A stretch of DNA of 64,000 nucleotides. It comes from Tribonema minus (Eukaryota; Sar; Xanthophyceae; Tribonematales; Tribonemataceae). A program made the translations under genes and the position numbers. The notes beneath the pieces are model-generated. The model saw nothing but the letters and a program-made list of their open reading frames with translations. It did no database searches and was not told the DNA's origin. Of this stretch, positions 31,227 through 38,260 are shown in pieces. The stretch is taken from assembly GCA_017506865.1 (NCBI GenBank), contig JAFCMP010000525.1, positions 1,884,660 through 1,948,659 on the forward strand, in the 5' to 3' direction. The number at the start of each line of letters is the position of its first letter. The first letter of the stretch is position 1.

Positions 31227-31983
31227 GGGCAGCCCCCACCCCCCCTTGATCGCGAACGTCCCCTGAGCCAGCGCAGGTCGCTGATGCGCGCCGCGCCGGC
31301 GTGCCGCGCTGAAACGCAGCTGTCCCGCGCGCCGCCGTAGCCGTCGCGGAGTTACTGTAGGGGGTCGCGAAGCCAGCCGTCTTGAGGTCTTGCTGCGCCG
31401 CGCGGCGGTGCCACGCGCGCTGCTGAGCCCCTGATGACGATGCAGGTATGAAGGGCGAGGCGGCGGGGCGCAAGTTGCTACCTGCACGCAGAGAAGATGG
31501 TACCTTGGGCGCCGCTGGCGCCGCAGCGCTCCGTGGCGCTGCTGCTGACAGTGTGTGTGCGGCGCTCACCGGCGCCTTCACCGCAGTAGAATGCGCCGCG
31601 AGCGGCGCGGCGCCTGCGAGCGCCGCTGCCGTCGCAGCGCCTTGGAGCGCAGCTGCTACAGATGTTGCGAGCGGTGGCGCCACCGTAGAAGCTATGCCCG
31701 CCGCCGCTGGGGCGGCGGCCGCAGGCGCCGCCGCCGCCGCAGCTGAGGCGGCGCCTGCCGGCGCCGCTGTCGTAGGGAGATAAGGCGGTTGTTGCCGCAG
31801 CTGTGATGCTGCCGCTGCAACCACGAGCGGCTGCTGCTGCTGCTGCTGTTGACCAGCTGCTGCAACCGCGGGCGCGCCGTGCGCGCTGACTGCCGTCCGG
31901 GGCGGGGCGTCACTCCCGCCCCCCGTAACACTAGGACCCCCAAGTGCTCTCCCCACGCCGAGGGCTGGCGTGGGGTCGCACCC
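29527..31983 (-). CDS. Gypsy pol N-terminal part with aspartic protease, entered by readthrough
   Basis: This frame continues directly from gag after the TAG at 31984-31986 and has no ATG of its own at the start; the first Met-like codon at 31956 is GTG. Residue numbers are counted from 31956. The first ~270 residues are an Ala/Pro-rich linker. A region with a second linker of Ser/Thr repeats and VTYLKQGAAEG, YYTVLLLRSCQ follows. The retropepsin motif LWDSGASVT has its Asp near 584, with FILGRDFINRH about 90 residues later. Retropepsins act as dimers to cut Gag and Gag-Pol. The frame ends soon after the duplication border at about 29563. Confidence 0.8.
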   Translation of the reverse strand, partial: GCDPTPALGVGRALGGPSVTGGGSDAPPRTAVSAHGAPAVAAAGQQQQQQQPLVVAAAASQLRQQPPYLPTTAAPAGAASAAAAAAPAAAAPAAAGIASTVAPPLATSVAAALQGAATAAALAGAAPLAAHSTAVKAPVSAAHTLSAAAPRSAAAPAAPKVPSSLRAGSNLRPAASPFIPASSSGAQQRAWHRRAAQQDLKTAGFATPYSNSATATAARGTAAFQRGTPARRASATCAGSGDVRDQGGVGAAPSTAAAISTTAAPAMAHAASTSASPRPASTSTSSRPASTSTSSPSAPSPAAPTSRSAACGDGSATFTKGALVTYLKQGAAEGEPAKILAVHTQAGEDPYYTVLLLRSCQERQTDAAHLRLCQHAAPSATAAAAAAAAAAPAPAAPAAPAAAAAAAAAAAPKETPSTGATGSSNASARAQWADFKACAAQRHAQQKETKARSQRQLQASIDEDEWAGLATPTLHHSGGSTTLADVAEDGLDSLGREEAAVDAARVAVYVNGLISALYTPESRTHGPGVSDAAIFQYYAEVVALEAQLLPLAQQVESGKLRGSVHADLNSLFRCRLRSARAQRSSFIKRSLWDSGASVTAISQRCYERLLAGGAIDSADVQKLTAARSIAGIDTSAAPQKVTIIVALQFGAVGTHGLSAPVMALVVPHLPYDFILGRDFINRHPWTAANTPLYGFGSDESPPPGSTEYKFGSAHPQAQPTQSDSAAYSSPTPPCYAYDTDKQWVAVVRVDAHSPETPAESATPVWIQVMEADGVTPVQAPAEQMVQVLVSAAHADTVASTELATGTFGEGSAAVAACG

Positions 31984-31986
31984 CTA
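31951..31986 (-). promoter_or_regulatory. Candidate readthrough signal: TAG followed by a 9-bp hairpin
   Basis: In element orientation the gag stop TAG (31986-31984) is followed by eight bases and then a perfect stem CCCCACGCC / GGCGTGGGG with a 7-base loop (31975-31951). Gag and pol are in the same frame. Murine leukaemia-type retroviruses use a UAG with an eight-base spacer and a structured element to make Gag-Pol; the layout here is alike, but function is inferred. Confidence 0.65.
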
Positions 31987-34900
31987 GGTGTTGCGCCCGC
32001 CGCCGCCGCGGCTAGCGCCGCCACCACTGTAGCCGCCGCGGCAACCACCGCGTCCTCCGCCGTTGCCACGCCTGCTGAATGCCGCCTGCGCCGACCTGCC
32101 GCGTTCCCCCCGTTCTGCACCCTGTACCGCCCGCGCGCATAGCTGCTTGAAGTCTTCAGCGCTGCTCGGCCGGAACTTGACCACCCACGGCTGCCGCTGG
32201 ACCGCTGCGTCCCAGTTCTCAGCGCTGTAGTCGGCGTCGCACCGCGCGAACACGTGCTCAGTGCTGCCGCAGTTGAAGCATGCGCGGGTACGTCCCGGGA
32301 GAGTGTTGCAGATCTCGTAGATCGCGTACTGCACTTGGCAGCGCTGCTGCTCCTCGTGCGCGGCCGCCCTGCGCGCCTCCTTCTCAGCAGCAGCGGCGAT
32401 GTTGTCGCGGTTTGGCTTGCTAGGCAATGACCTGCCTGCACCGCCGCCGCCGCCGCCGCCTCGGTTGAGCCCTTTGCCGTAGGAGACCAGGTTTGTGGGA
32501 TAGACAGGGCGGTCTTCCAGGGGCGCCGTAGAGTAGTGGTCAGCGCCCTGTGCCTCCTCCGCCAGGATCGCAAGTAGATCCGCCGAGCGTGCCGTGGGCT
32601 CTAGGATGGCCTGCTTGTAGGGCCCTGAGATGTAGGGATAGTGGTGGCGTATGATCCGCTGCAGTGCGGTGACCACGATGTGGTCAAGAGACTTGTCCAG
32701 CGATGTGGCGATCTGGGCGGCGTCTGAAAACTCCACGATGAAGTATTTGAGCGCCAGCCCTTGACGCAGTGACCAGTTCATCAGGTTGGCAGCCACCGCG
32801 GTGGGCTCCTCAATCTCCAGGAACTTGGCGATTTTGGTGAAGAGCCATGAGAGTAGCGCGCCGTCGCGCAGGCCCTGCTCACTGCCCTGCATCTCCCACG
32901 AGGCTGCCTGACGGGCCAGCATGTTGAGCCGTGGGTGATCGCCGCCGCCGTCGGCTATGCAGTTTACGATGCTGTAGACCGCGGTGACGTACCACTCGCA
33001 GCCAAAGTCGTCTGCATTGCACAGGGCAGGCCACAGCGGCCTCTGCTTCTGCCGCAGAGCGAGCGCCGCCGACCGAAACTTGCCAGGAAGCTGCCGCTGC
33101 AGAGAGGTGAGAGCAGAAATGTTTCCCTGGTCGACCTTGGTCTTAGGGAAGTGCTTCTCGTCCAGTGTGACCGCAAACCGCATGTTTGCATACCCCTCTG
33201 AGTCGAAGCCTGACAGGTCTCCCGCCCCTGCTGCCGCCACTGCTGCTGGTGCTGCTGCGGCCATGGAGGCGCGGCGCGCGCCGTCGCCACCACTGCTCGG
33301 GGCGCCGCTGCTGGAACCACCGTCATCACCACCATCGCCGCCACCACCATCGCCGCCGTTGCCGCCAATGCCATCGCCGCCGCGGCGCACACCACCTAGA
33401 CTGGAAGTGCCGCCGCCGCCGGCGCAACTGTTGCGCGCGTGCGGCCGCTCAGACTTGGCCGCGTCCAGAGCGCGCCATTCAGCGCGTAGCTCAGCCTGTT
33501 GCGCGTCCAATGCACGCTGCTGCGCATCCCTTTCGCGCTGCCACAGCGCAGCCTGCGCGCCAAACTGTGACTGCTCGCTACGAAGCACCTGCTGCTGGTT
33601 CAGAGTCTGCTCCTGTTGAGCCCGCTCGCGCTCGCGACGCGCCGCCGCTGCCAACGCCTCTGCTTTCACGTCACGCTCACGCTGCGCCGCCACTGCCAGC
33701 GCCTCTGCATGCATCTGCTCCGCTAGGCGGCCCTGTGTGGTCTGCGTATGCGTAATCGTGTATGTAGTTGGGTGGCGTGCCTGGCGCGCCGCGCCCTCCA
33801 GCTGCGCGCGCGCATCCGACTTCAGCATGTCCATCTGGTCACGCTGCTGCGATGCCGAGTCAAGGTCAGTGCCGCGAAGGGGCACATATGGCTCTGGTGC
33901 GGCGAACATGGATTTGTAGGCAGCTGGCTGTGGTGCGGGCGCATTGACGGGTATGGTTGCCGCGAGCGATGATGATGGTGCGCCGGCCGAGAGCGCTCGC
34001 GCGGGCGCAATAGCCGCAACAGAGGGCGCCGGTGAAGCAAGCGACGCCGCAGGTAGAGCCGGAGGCCGAGGCAGAAGCGCGGAACGGGCGCTGCGCATGG
34101 AGCGTAGGTCAACGTCCTGACGGATAGCGCCACCCTCGCCAAAAGTGCGCAAGTTTCGCTCACTGAGCTCAGCGCGCGAGGTAGACTCAGGCTGCTCAAG
34201 CACGCTGCGGTGTGTGGACTCCGACGCGGGTGTGGAAGAGCGAGGCGCCCGCGCCTGGCGTAGCTCATCTACCGCCGCCGTCAGCCCGTCTGTACGGCGT
34301 GTGAGGTTCTCAACACAGTTCATCGCAAGCTGGTGGTTGCCCTTGCCGGTCTTCATCACCTCATTGAGTTGCTGCTGCAGGACCTCAACCACCAGCTCTG
34401 CATTATCTGCGCGCGTTCCGTTGCTTTTGGCCCTAGATTCAGCCAATTCCAGACGCCTCTGGAAGTTATCCATCTCATTACGTAAAGCTGCTGCAAACTG
34501 TGCGTGCACGCGCTCCTGCTCACCTACAATGTCCTGTAGGCCGATGATCTGGTCTGTTGCTGTGGCGTACCTGTGCTGCAGGTCGCCGATCAGGCTGACG
34601 GCCATGCTAAGCGGGGCGAGAGTAAAGCCGGCTCTCAGCATCTCCCTGATTTGCTGGTTATAGTCCAGCTGCTCCTCACCCCCCCTTTCCCGCAGGCCGT
34701 CGGGTGTGGAAATGTAACCATCATGACGGTGATCGCGGAAGCAGCTGCTGCCGCCGGTATCGACGCTGGCGGTTTCCAGGGCGTCGTTGATGGTGTTGCC
34801 GATGCCCACGGCCTCGCCATGGACAGATATATGCTCCTCGCTACGGGGCGCCCCAGCGGCCAAGCCGAGACCACCACTGGCGATGGAGCTCCTCGCCGAT

Positions 34901-35229
34901 GTGCTAGTTGCAGACAACTGGCGATCGTCTGCTGCTGCACCGACGTAGGTTGCACGAGGAGAGAGACCCAGGCCAACAAGGGCGTCCTGCCGGAGCACAG
35001 CAGGCGGCACAGTTGCGGTCGTTGTCTCGTCGCCGTGGCTAACTGGCTGCAGCGGATCCTCCGCCACAGCAGGGACAGCGAAGAGGCGGTGCCCGGCCTC
35101 TCCATTGTCGACTTCACGCGCAGTGGTCTCAGTCTTCGCCTTCTCGGCGGACCAATTGCCTAGGAGTGGCGAACCTCGGTCGGCAAGAGACGTGCGCGTG
35201 CCATGCGGGCGCTCTCTGTTAATCGGCAT
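31984..35229 (-). CDS. gag: Gypsy Gag polyprotein
   Basis: 1,081 residues from ATG 35229, with only 59 bases of leader to the shared LTR sequence. Coiled-coil-like helices occur at about 220-330 (LQDIVGEQERVHAQFAAAL) and 480-600 (many QRERD/REREA heptads). Gly/Ala-rich linkers lie between. A helical capsid-like region at about 695-910 has ISALTSLQRQLPGKF, WEMQGSEQGLRDGALLSWLF and WSLRQGLALKYFIVEF. A CCHC zinc knuckle CFNCGSTEHVFARC lies at 984-997. The C-terminus is Arg/Gly-rich, typical of RNA-binding nucleocapsid. Gag packages the element RNA and forms the particle. It is unusually long for a Gypsy Gag. Confidence 0.85.
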   Translation of the reverse strand: MPINRERPHGTRTSLADRGSPLLGNWSAEKAKTETTAREVDNGEAGHRLFAVPAVAEDPLQPVSHGDETTTATVPPAVLRQDALVGLGLSPRATYVGAAADDRQLSATSTSARSSIASGGLGLAAGAPRSEEHISVHGEAVGIGNTINDALETASVDTGGSSCFRDHRHDGYISTPDGLRERGGEEQLDYNQQIREMLRAGFTLAPLSMAVSLIGDLQHRYATATDQIIGLQDIVGEQERVHAQFAAALRNEMDNFQRRLELAESRAKSNGTRADNAELVVEVLQQQLNEVMKTGKGNHQLAMNCVENLTRRTDGLTAAVDELRQARAPRSSTPASESTHRSVLEQPESTSRAELSERNLRTFGEGGAIRQDVDLRSMRSARSALLPRPPALPAASLASPAPSVAAIAPARALSAGAPSSSLAATIPVNAPAPQPAAYKSMFAAPEPYVPLRGTDLDSASQQRDQMDMLKSDARAQLEGAARQARHPTTYTITHTQTTQGRLAEQMHAEALAVAAQRERDVKAEALAAAARRERERAQQEQTLNQQQVLRSEQSQFGAQAALWQRERDAQQRALDAQQAELRAEWRALDAAKSERPHARNSCAGGGGTSSLGGVRRGGDGIGGNGGDGGGGDGGDDGGSSSGAPSSGGDGARRASMAAAAPAAVAAAGAGDLSGFDSEGYANMRFAVTLDEKHFPKTKVDQGNISALTSLQRQLPGKFRSAALALRQKQRPLWPALCNADDFGCEWYVTAVYSIVNCIADGGGDHPRLNMLARQAASWEMQGSEQGLRDGALLSWLFTKIAKFLEIEEPTAVAANLMNWSLRQGLALKYFIVEFSDAAQIATSLDKSLDHIVVTALQRIIRHHYPYISGPYKQAILEPTARSADLLAILAEEAQGADHYSTAPLEDRPVYPTNLVSYGKGLNRGGGGGGGAGRSLPSKPNRDNIAAAAEKEARRAAAHEEQQRCQVQYAIYEICNTLPGRTRACFNCGSTEHVFARCDADYSAENWDAAVQRQPWVVKFRPSSAEDFKQLCARAVQGAERGERGRSAQAAFSRRGNGGGRGGCRGGYSGGGASRGGGGRNT

Positions 35230-35274
35230 GCTGTCGCTACAGCAGTAACTGACGGTCTAATGGAAGGCCGCTTT

Positions 35275-35288
35275 CGTACCGGGAACCA
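35275..35288 (-). promoter_or_regulatory. Possible primer-binding site
   Basis: In element orientation TGGTTCCCGGTACG directly follows the end of the 5' LTR block; a TGG start matches the CCA end of a tRNA. Because this LTR seems to lack its last 28 bases, the neat position may be chance. Confidence 0.35.
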
Positions 35289-35523
35289 ACTAACGGAGTT
35301 GCACTACACGGTCAATGACGAACAGAGCAGACAGCACACTGACACCTCACAGCACCTCTAAAGCAAGTGTGTGTGTTATCAGGCTATCGCTCACTCTGCA
35401 GTGACAGAAGAGATCACCCAAATCAACCAACTGTAACCGCCAATCCAAGAACTGTCTTGGAACTGTCCCAAACTTGAAGAAGAGACAAGTTGAACCAGGT
35501 GGCACCAATCCAGTGGCACCACA
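35289..35523 (-). repeat. 5' LTR of the Gypsy element, lacking 28 bp of U5
   Basis: It is identical by eye to 19725-19959. It ends at CACCACA followed by the GTAAC target duplication. The 28 bases corresponding to 19697-19724 are absent at the gag side. Confidence 0.85.
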
Positions 35524-35528
35524 GTAAC
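35524..35528. repeat. Target-site duplication GTAAC, right copy
   Basis: Pairs with 19692-19696. Confidence 0.8.
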
Positions 35529-35950
35529 ACATGCAGGGCATGGACTGGCGCCAAACTCGTGCAGCGTCAGCCAGTGAAGACAGCGCGCCCAAGCATGCAG
35601 CAGCCGCTGCATGAAGTGTTGATGATGATCTGGAGTGCACCAAGATGGTGAGAGTCTTCACTGATAATGATGACATACGTGATCACCACTCCTTCGCTTG
35701 TGCCAACGTTGTTGATGTATGACAATATACGAATTTATCAAAGGATGTGTAGTTTCGACGCCAACCGCCTCACAGCGACCATCACACGAAGGGCCTCTAC
35801 AATGCCAAGCAACCTGTTATCTGCTCAACTTGTGTGGCGTTGCTGTCCTTGAACACGTTCTGGTAGATGCAAGCACCACGTGATACTGGGACTGCATTCA
35901 CCTTCACCTCTTCAGCGTATCAACGGTGTCAATGTTGTAGATGATGTTAT
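35529..35950. other. Right half of the interrupted dispersed repeat, then spacer
   Basis: ACATGCAGGGCATGGACTGGCGCC to about 35660 matches the dispersed repeat copies at 14.6, 14.9 and 16.6 kb; its left half is at about 19660-19696. No gene was seen in the rest. Confidence 0.6.
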
Positions 35951-35956
35951 CTAATC

Positions 35957-36330
35957 TGCACCCACCTCCTTCAAGTTATGCACATTTTTGATACATTTGA
36001 TGAGTCACCCTGTGTTGACCTTGTTGCGTGTGATGACTCATCCTGCTCAACCCTACGATCTTCTGACGCGAAACATGGAGTGCACCTCTGCTGCTGGCTT
36101 GCACCCACCTCCTTCAAGTTATGCACATTTTTGATACATTTGATAAGTCACCCTGTGTTGACCTTGTTGTTGCGTGTGATGACTCATCCTGCTCAACCCT
36201 ACGATCTTCTGACGCGACACATGGAGTGCACCTCTGCTGCTGGCTTGCACCCACCTCCTTCAAGTTATGCACATTTTTGATACATTTGATAACTCACCCT
36301 GTGTTGACCTTGTTGTTGCGTGTGATAACT
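35957..36330 (+). repeat. ~147-bp tandem repeat, about 2.5 units
   Basis: Units begin CACCCACCTCCTTCAAGTTATGCACATTTTTGATACATTTGAT near 35959, 36103 and 36249. They run through CACCCTGTGTTGACC, GATGACTCATCC, CTACGATCTTCTGACGCG to TGCTGCTGGCTTG; the third is partial. The shared frame (HIFDTFDESPCVDLV) exists only because of the repeat. Confidence 0.88.
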
Positions 36331-36449
36331 GCATAAACGGTCTTCGCAAGTTTGATAACTTACAACACTTGATGTGTGTTCAGTAGACAGTATTTATTAT
36401 CTGGCAGCATCTTACATATGCACAAGGCAGTGGAGTGCTGGATATAGAT

Positions 36450-37994
36450 ATGGCACCTATCGAGTGTGCTGACCCCACCCACCACGATGAGCACTGTGTG
36501 GTAAACGACATGGTGTACACTGTGCCAACTACACCACTTATATATGCAAACACCAGCGATGAAGACCTGTGTGTGACGCCCTTTTCGGTTCAACTGACAC
36601 CTTTACCTACTGACGGTAGGTGGCAAGGGTGGTATAGACAGGCAGCACAAGATCTGGGGCTGGCAGATAAAGTAGTAAAAGGAAAGTTGCGCGCCTGCAT
36701 TCTCTTTAAACAGGTAATATTGCACATGATCAGCAAGTATTACATGCGGAGCTCCACTGAACTGTGGGGCCGCAACAATGCTAGACTGCTTGCACAATTT
36801 GAGCCATTTAGTAAGGCGGAGCAAGTATGCTGGCATTCACAAGAGCTGGAGCTGGCATACAGTGAATTGATGCAGAGGAGGGCTGCATCGGGTAGGAAGC
36901 TGTCAGACTTGACAAGACTTGAACTTGTGTATGCAGGGCATGACATGCATGACGGTCGCCTTGTGTGGATGTCACCAGATGAAAGTGACAACACTTCAAA
37001 AAGTGACCGTTACGACATACCTGCAAAGCACAAGCATATGCGCCTGCGGTGTATTGTCACAGCGTTTTCGATTGCCCCCAGATGGAGTGATGCACGGCTT
37101 GAGTGGAAGACGGTTGCAATTGCAGATGACAACACAAGTTCTCAGCAGCTCAGGTGCCAGTGTTCTCAGACCATCTCAGTAATATATGTGATCGTACATG
37201 GCATAACTGGTCAGACGATCGGGCCCATCGGTAAAGACTGCATCAAGCACATCGGAGCAGGCAAATGTGAGGAAGGGGCAGGCAAAGGCGATGAAGTGGA
37301 AGAGGAAAACATTGATTTAATGACTTCACTGCGTCTCGCTCAGACACAGAGACGTCAGATGCAAAAGCCACCATGCCCAGTGTGTGGTGTAGTTCCTGGA
37401 CCCAAGAAGCGCAAGTGTGATGAACACTTCAAAGAGGTTCATTGTCCTACTGAAAACTGTGGAGAAACTTTCTGGCTTAGGCGGGGCGAGCGGGTGTGCA
37501 AGACGGATACTTGTGACTTGTGCCGCTTGTGTATAGAATGCCGTGTTGTGTGGAGCCGTAATGAAGACGGCTGCGCAGTCCATTACACATCAGCATTATG
37601 TACAGAGTGTGGCAACATTGTATGGTTTGCCGCTGATGAGCATGTTCCGCACCGTCACATCAAGTGTGCTGCATGCAGAGAGTGCAAGGTGTGTCATGAG
37701 ACATATTCTCAAGGCAGCAAGGCATGTCCAAAACATTTGGCCAGTGTGCCCTGCCCACGCAAAGGCTCGCAAGGTTGTATCGGTGAAACATGGCTGGCAA
37801 AAGGAGAGCGTGCGCCCCCCGATTCTCGGTGCAAGCCATGCGAACAAAAGTGCGTTGTCGAAGGTTGCGGAGGGCGCACAAATTGGAGCTTCAAGTTATG
37901 CAGATTTTTCCTAACCTGTGCTCGCCACAAGGATCATAATTTGGCAGGCATGACACCAGTATGCCGCAAACGGGCATGGTACACCCCATTTTAA
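36450..37994 (+). CDS. Cys-rich multi-zinc-ribbon protein, intron-free, unknown function
   Basis: 514 residues from ATG 36450; the frame is open from GTG 36435. The first ~230 residues are helical with no recognised domain (GWYRQAAQDLGLADKV, ILHMISKYYM, LELVYAGHDMHDGRL). At about residue 235-270, CQCSQTISVIYVIV then GPIGKDCIKHIG has the form C-x-C .. vG..CI, resembling zinc ribbons in large DNA viruses of algae. The C-terminal ~170 residues hold more than 25 Cys in CxxC pairs, several spaced like short ribbons (PCPVCGVV, CDLCRLCIEC, LCTECGNI, CAACRECKVC, CKPCEQKC). It converges on the recombinase gene, 266 bases apart. The nucleic-acid-binding role is inferred. Confidence 0.6.
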   Translation: MAPIECADPTHHDEHCVVNDMVYTVPTTPLIYANTSDEDLCVTPFSVQLTPLPTDGRWQGWYRQAAQDLGLADKVVKGKLRACILFKQVILHMISKYYMRSSTELWGRNNARLLAQFEPFSKAEQVCWHSQELELAYSELMQRRAASGRKLSDLTRLELVYAGHDMHDGRLVWMSPDESDNTSKSDRYDIPAKHKHMRLRCIVTAFSIAPRWSDARLEWKTVAIADDNTSSQQLRCQCSQTISVIYVIVHGITGQTIGPIGKDCIKHIGAGKCEEGAGKGDEVEEENIDLMTSLRLAQTQRRQMQKPPCPVCGVVPGPKKRKCDEHFKEVHCPTENCGETFWLRRGERVCKTDTCDLCRLCIECRVVWSRNEDGCAVHYTSALCTECGNIVWFAADEHVPHRHIKCAACRECKVCHETYSQGSKACPKHLASVPCPRKGSQGCIGETWLAKGERAPPDSRCKPCEQKCVVEGCGGRTNWSFKLCRFFLTCARHKDHNLAGMTPVCRKRAWYTPF

Positions 37995-38260
37995 TTGACA
38001 ATGACACGCCATGTTTTCACACACCGTTCTTTCCATTTACTGCTGCAGCAGGGCGGCTTTGGTGCTGTCACCTTTGATGCTGCAGACGAGTTGGTGACCG
38101 CTGTTGACGCTGCAATTGGCCCCCATGCAATTGCTAAACATGTATGCAGCATGCCATTGAACCGCTGTGCTTCACAATCAACAGGCACACATAGAAACAA
38201 GACATAGAACAAGAGACCTGGAAACGTAGAACACAAAGTTGACATTTATGTAGGACACTT

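Larger units (their letters stand above)
19697..35523 (-). mobile_element. Ty3/Gypsy chromodomain LTR retrotransposon carrying a DNA methyltransferase
   Basis: The element is about 15.8 kb, read right to left: 5' LTR, gag, in-frame TAG, protease, C5 methyltransferase, reverse transcriptase, RNase H, integrase, chromodomain, polypurine tract, 3' LTR. The order RT-RH-IN and the chromodomain place it in Ty3/Gypsy. LTR identity over 235 bp and intact GTAAC duplications mean a recent insertion. It interrupts a dispersed repeat whose halves lie at about 19660-19696 and 35529-35660. Two out-of-frame internal duplications (1,616 and 1,963 bp) break pol in this copy, so it probably depends on, or derives from, an intact relative. 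Assembly error must be excluded. Confidence 0.9.

Noticed and set aside
37995..38207. 70-residue frame starting right after the zinc-ribbon stop
   Set aside because: Short, unconserved in appearance and in a 266-bp gap between convergent genes; better read as 3' UTR.
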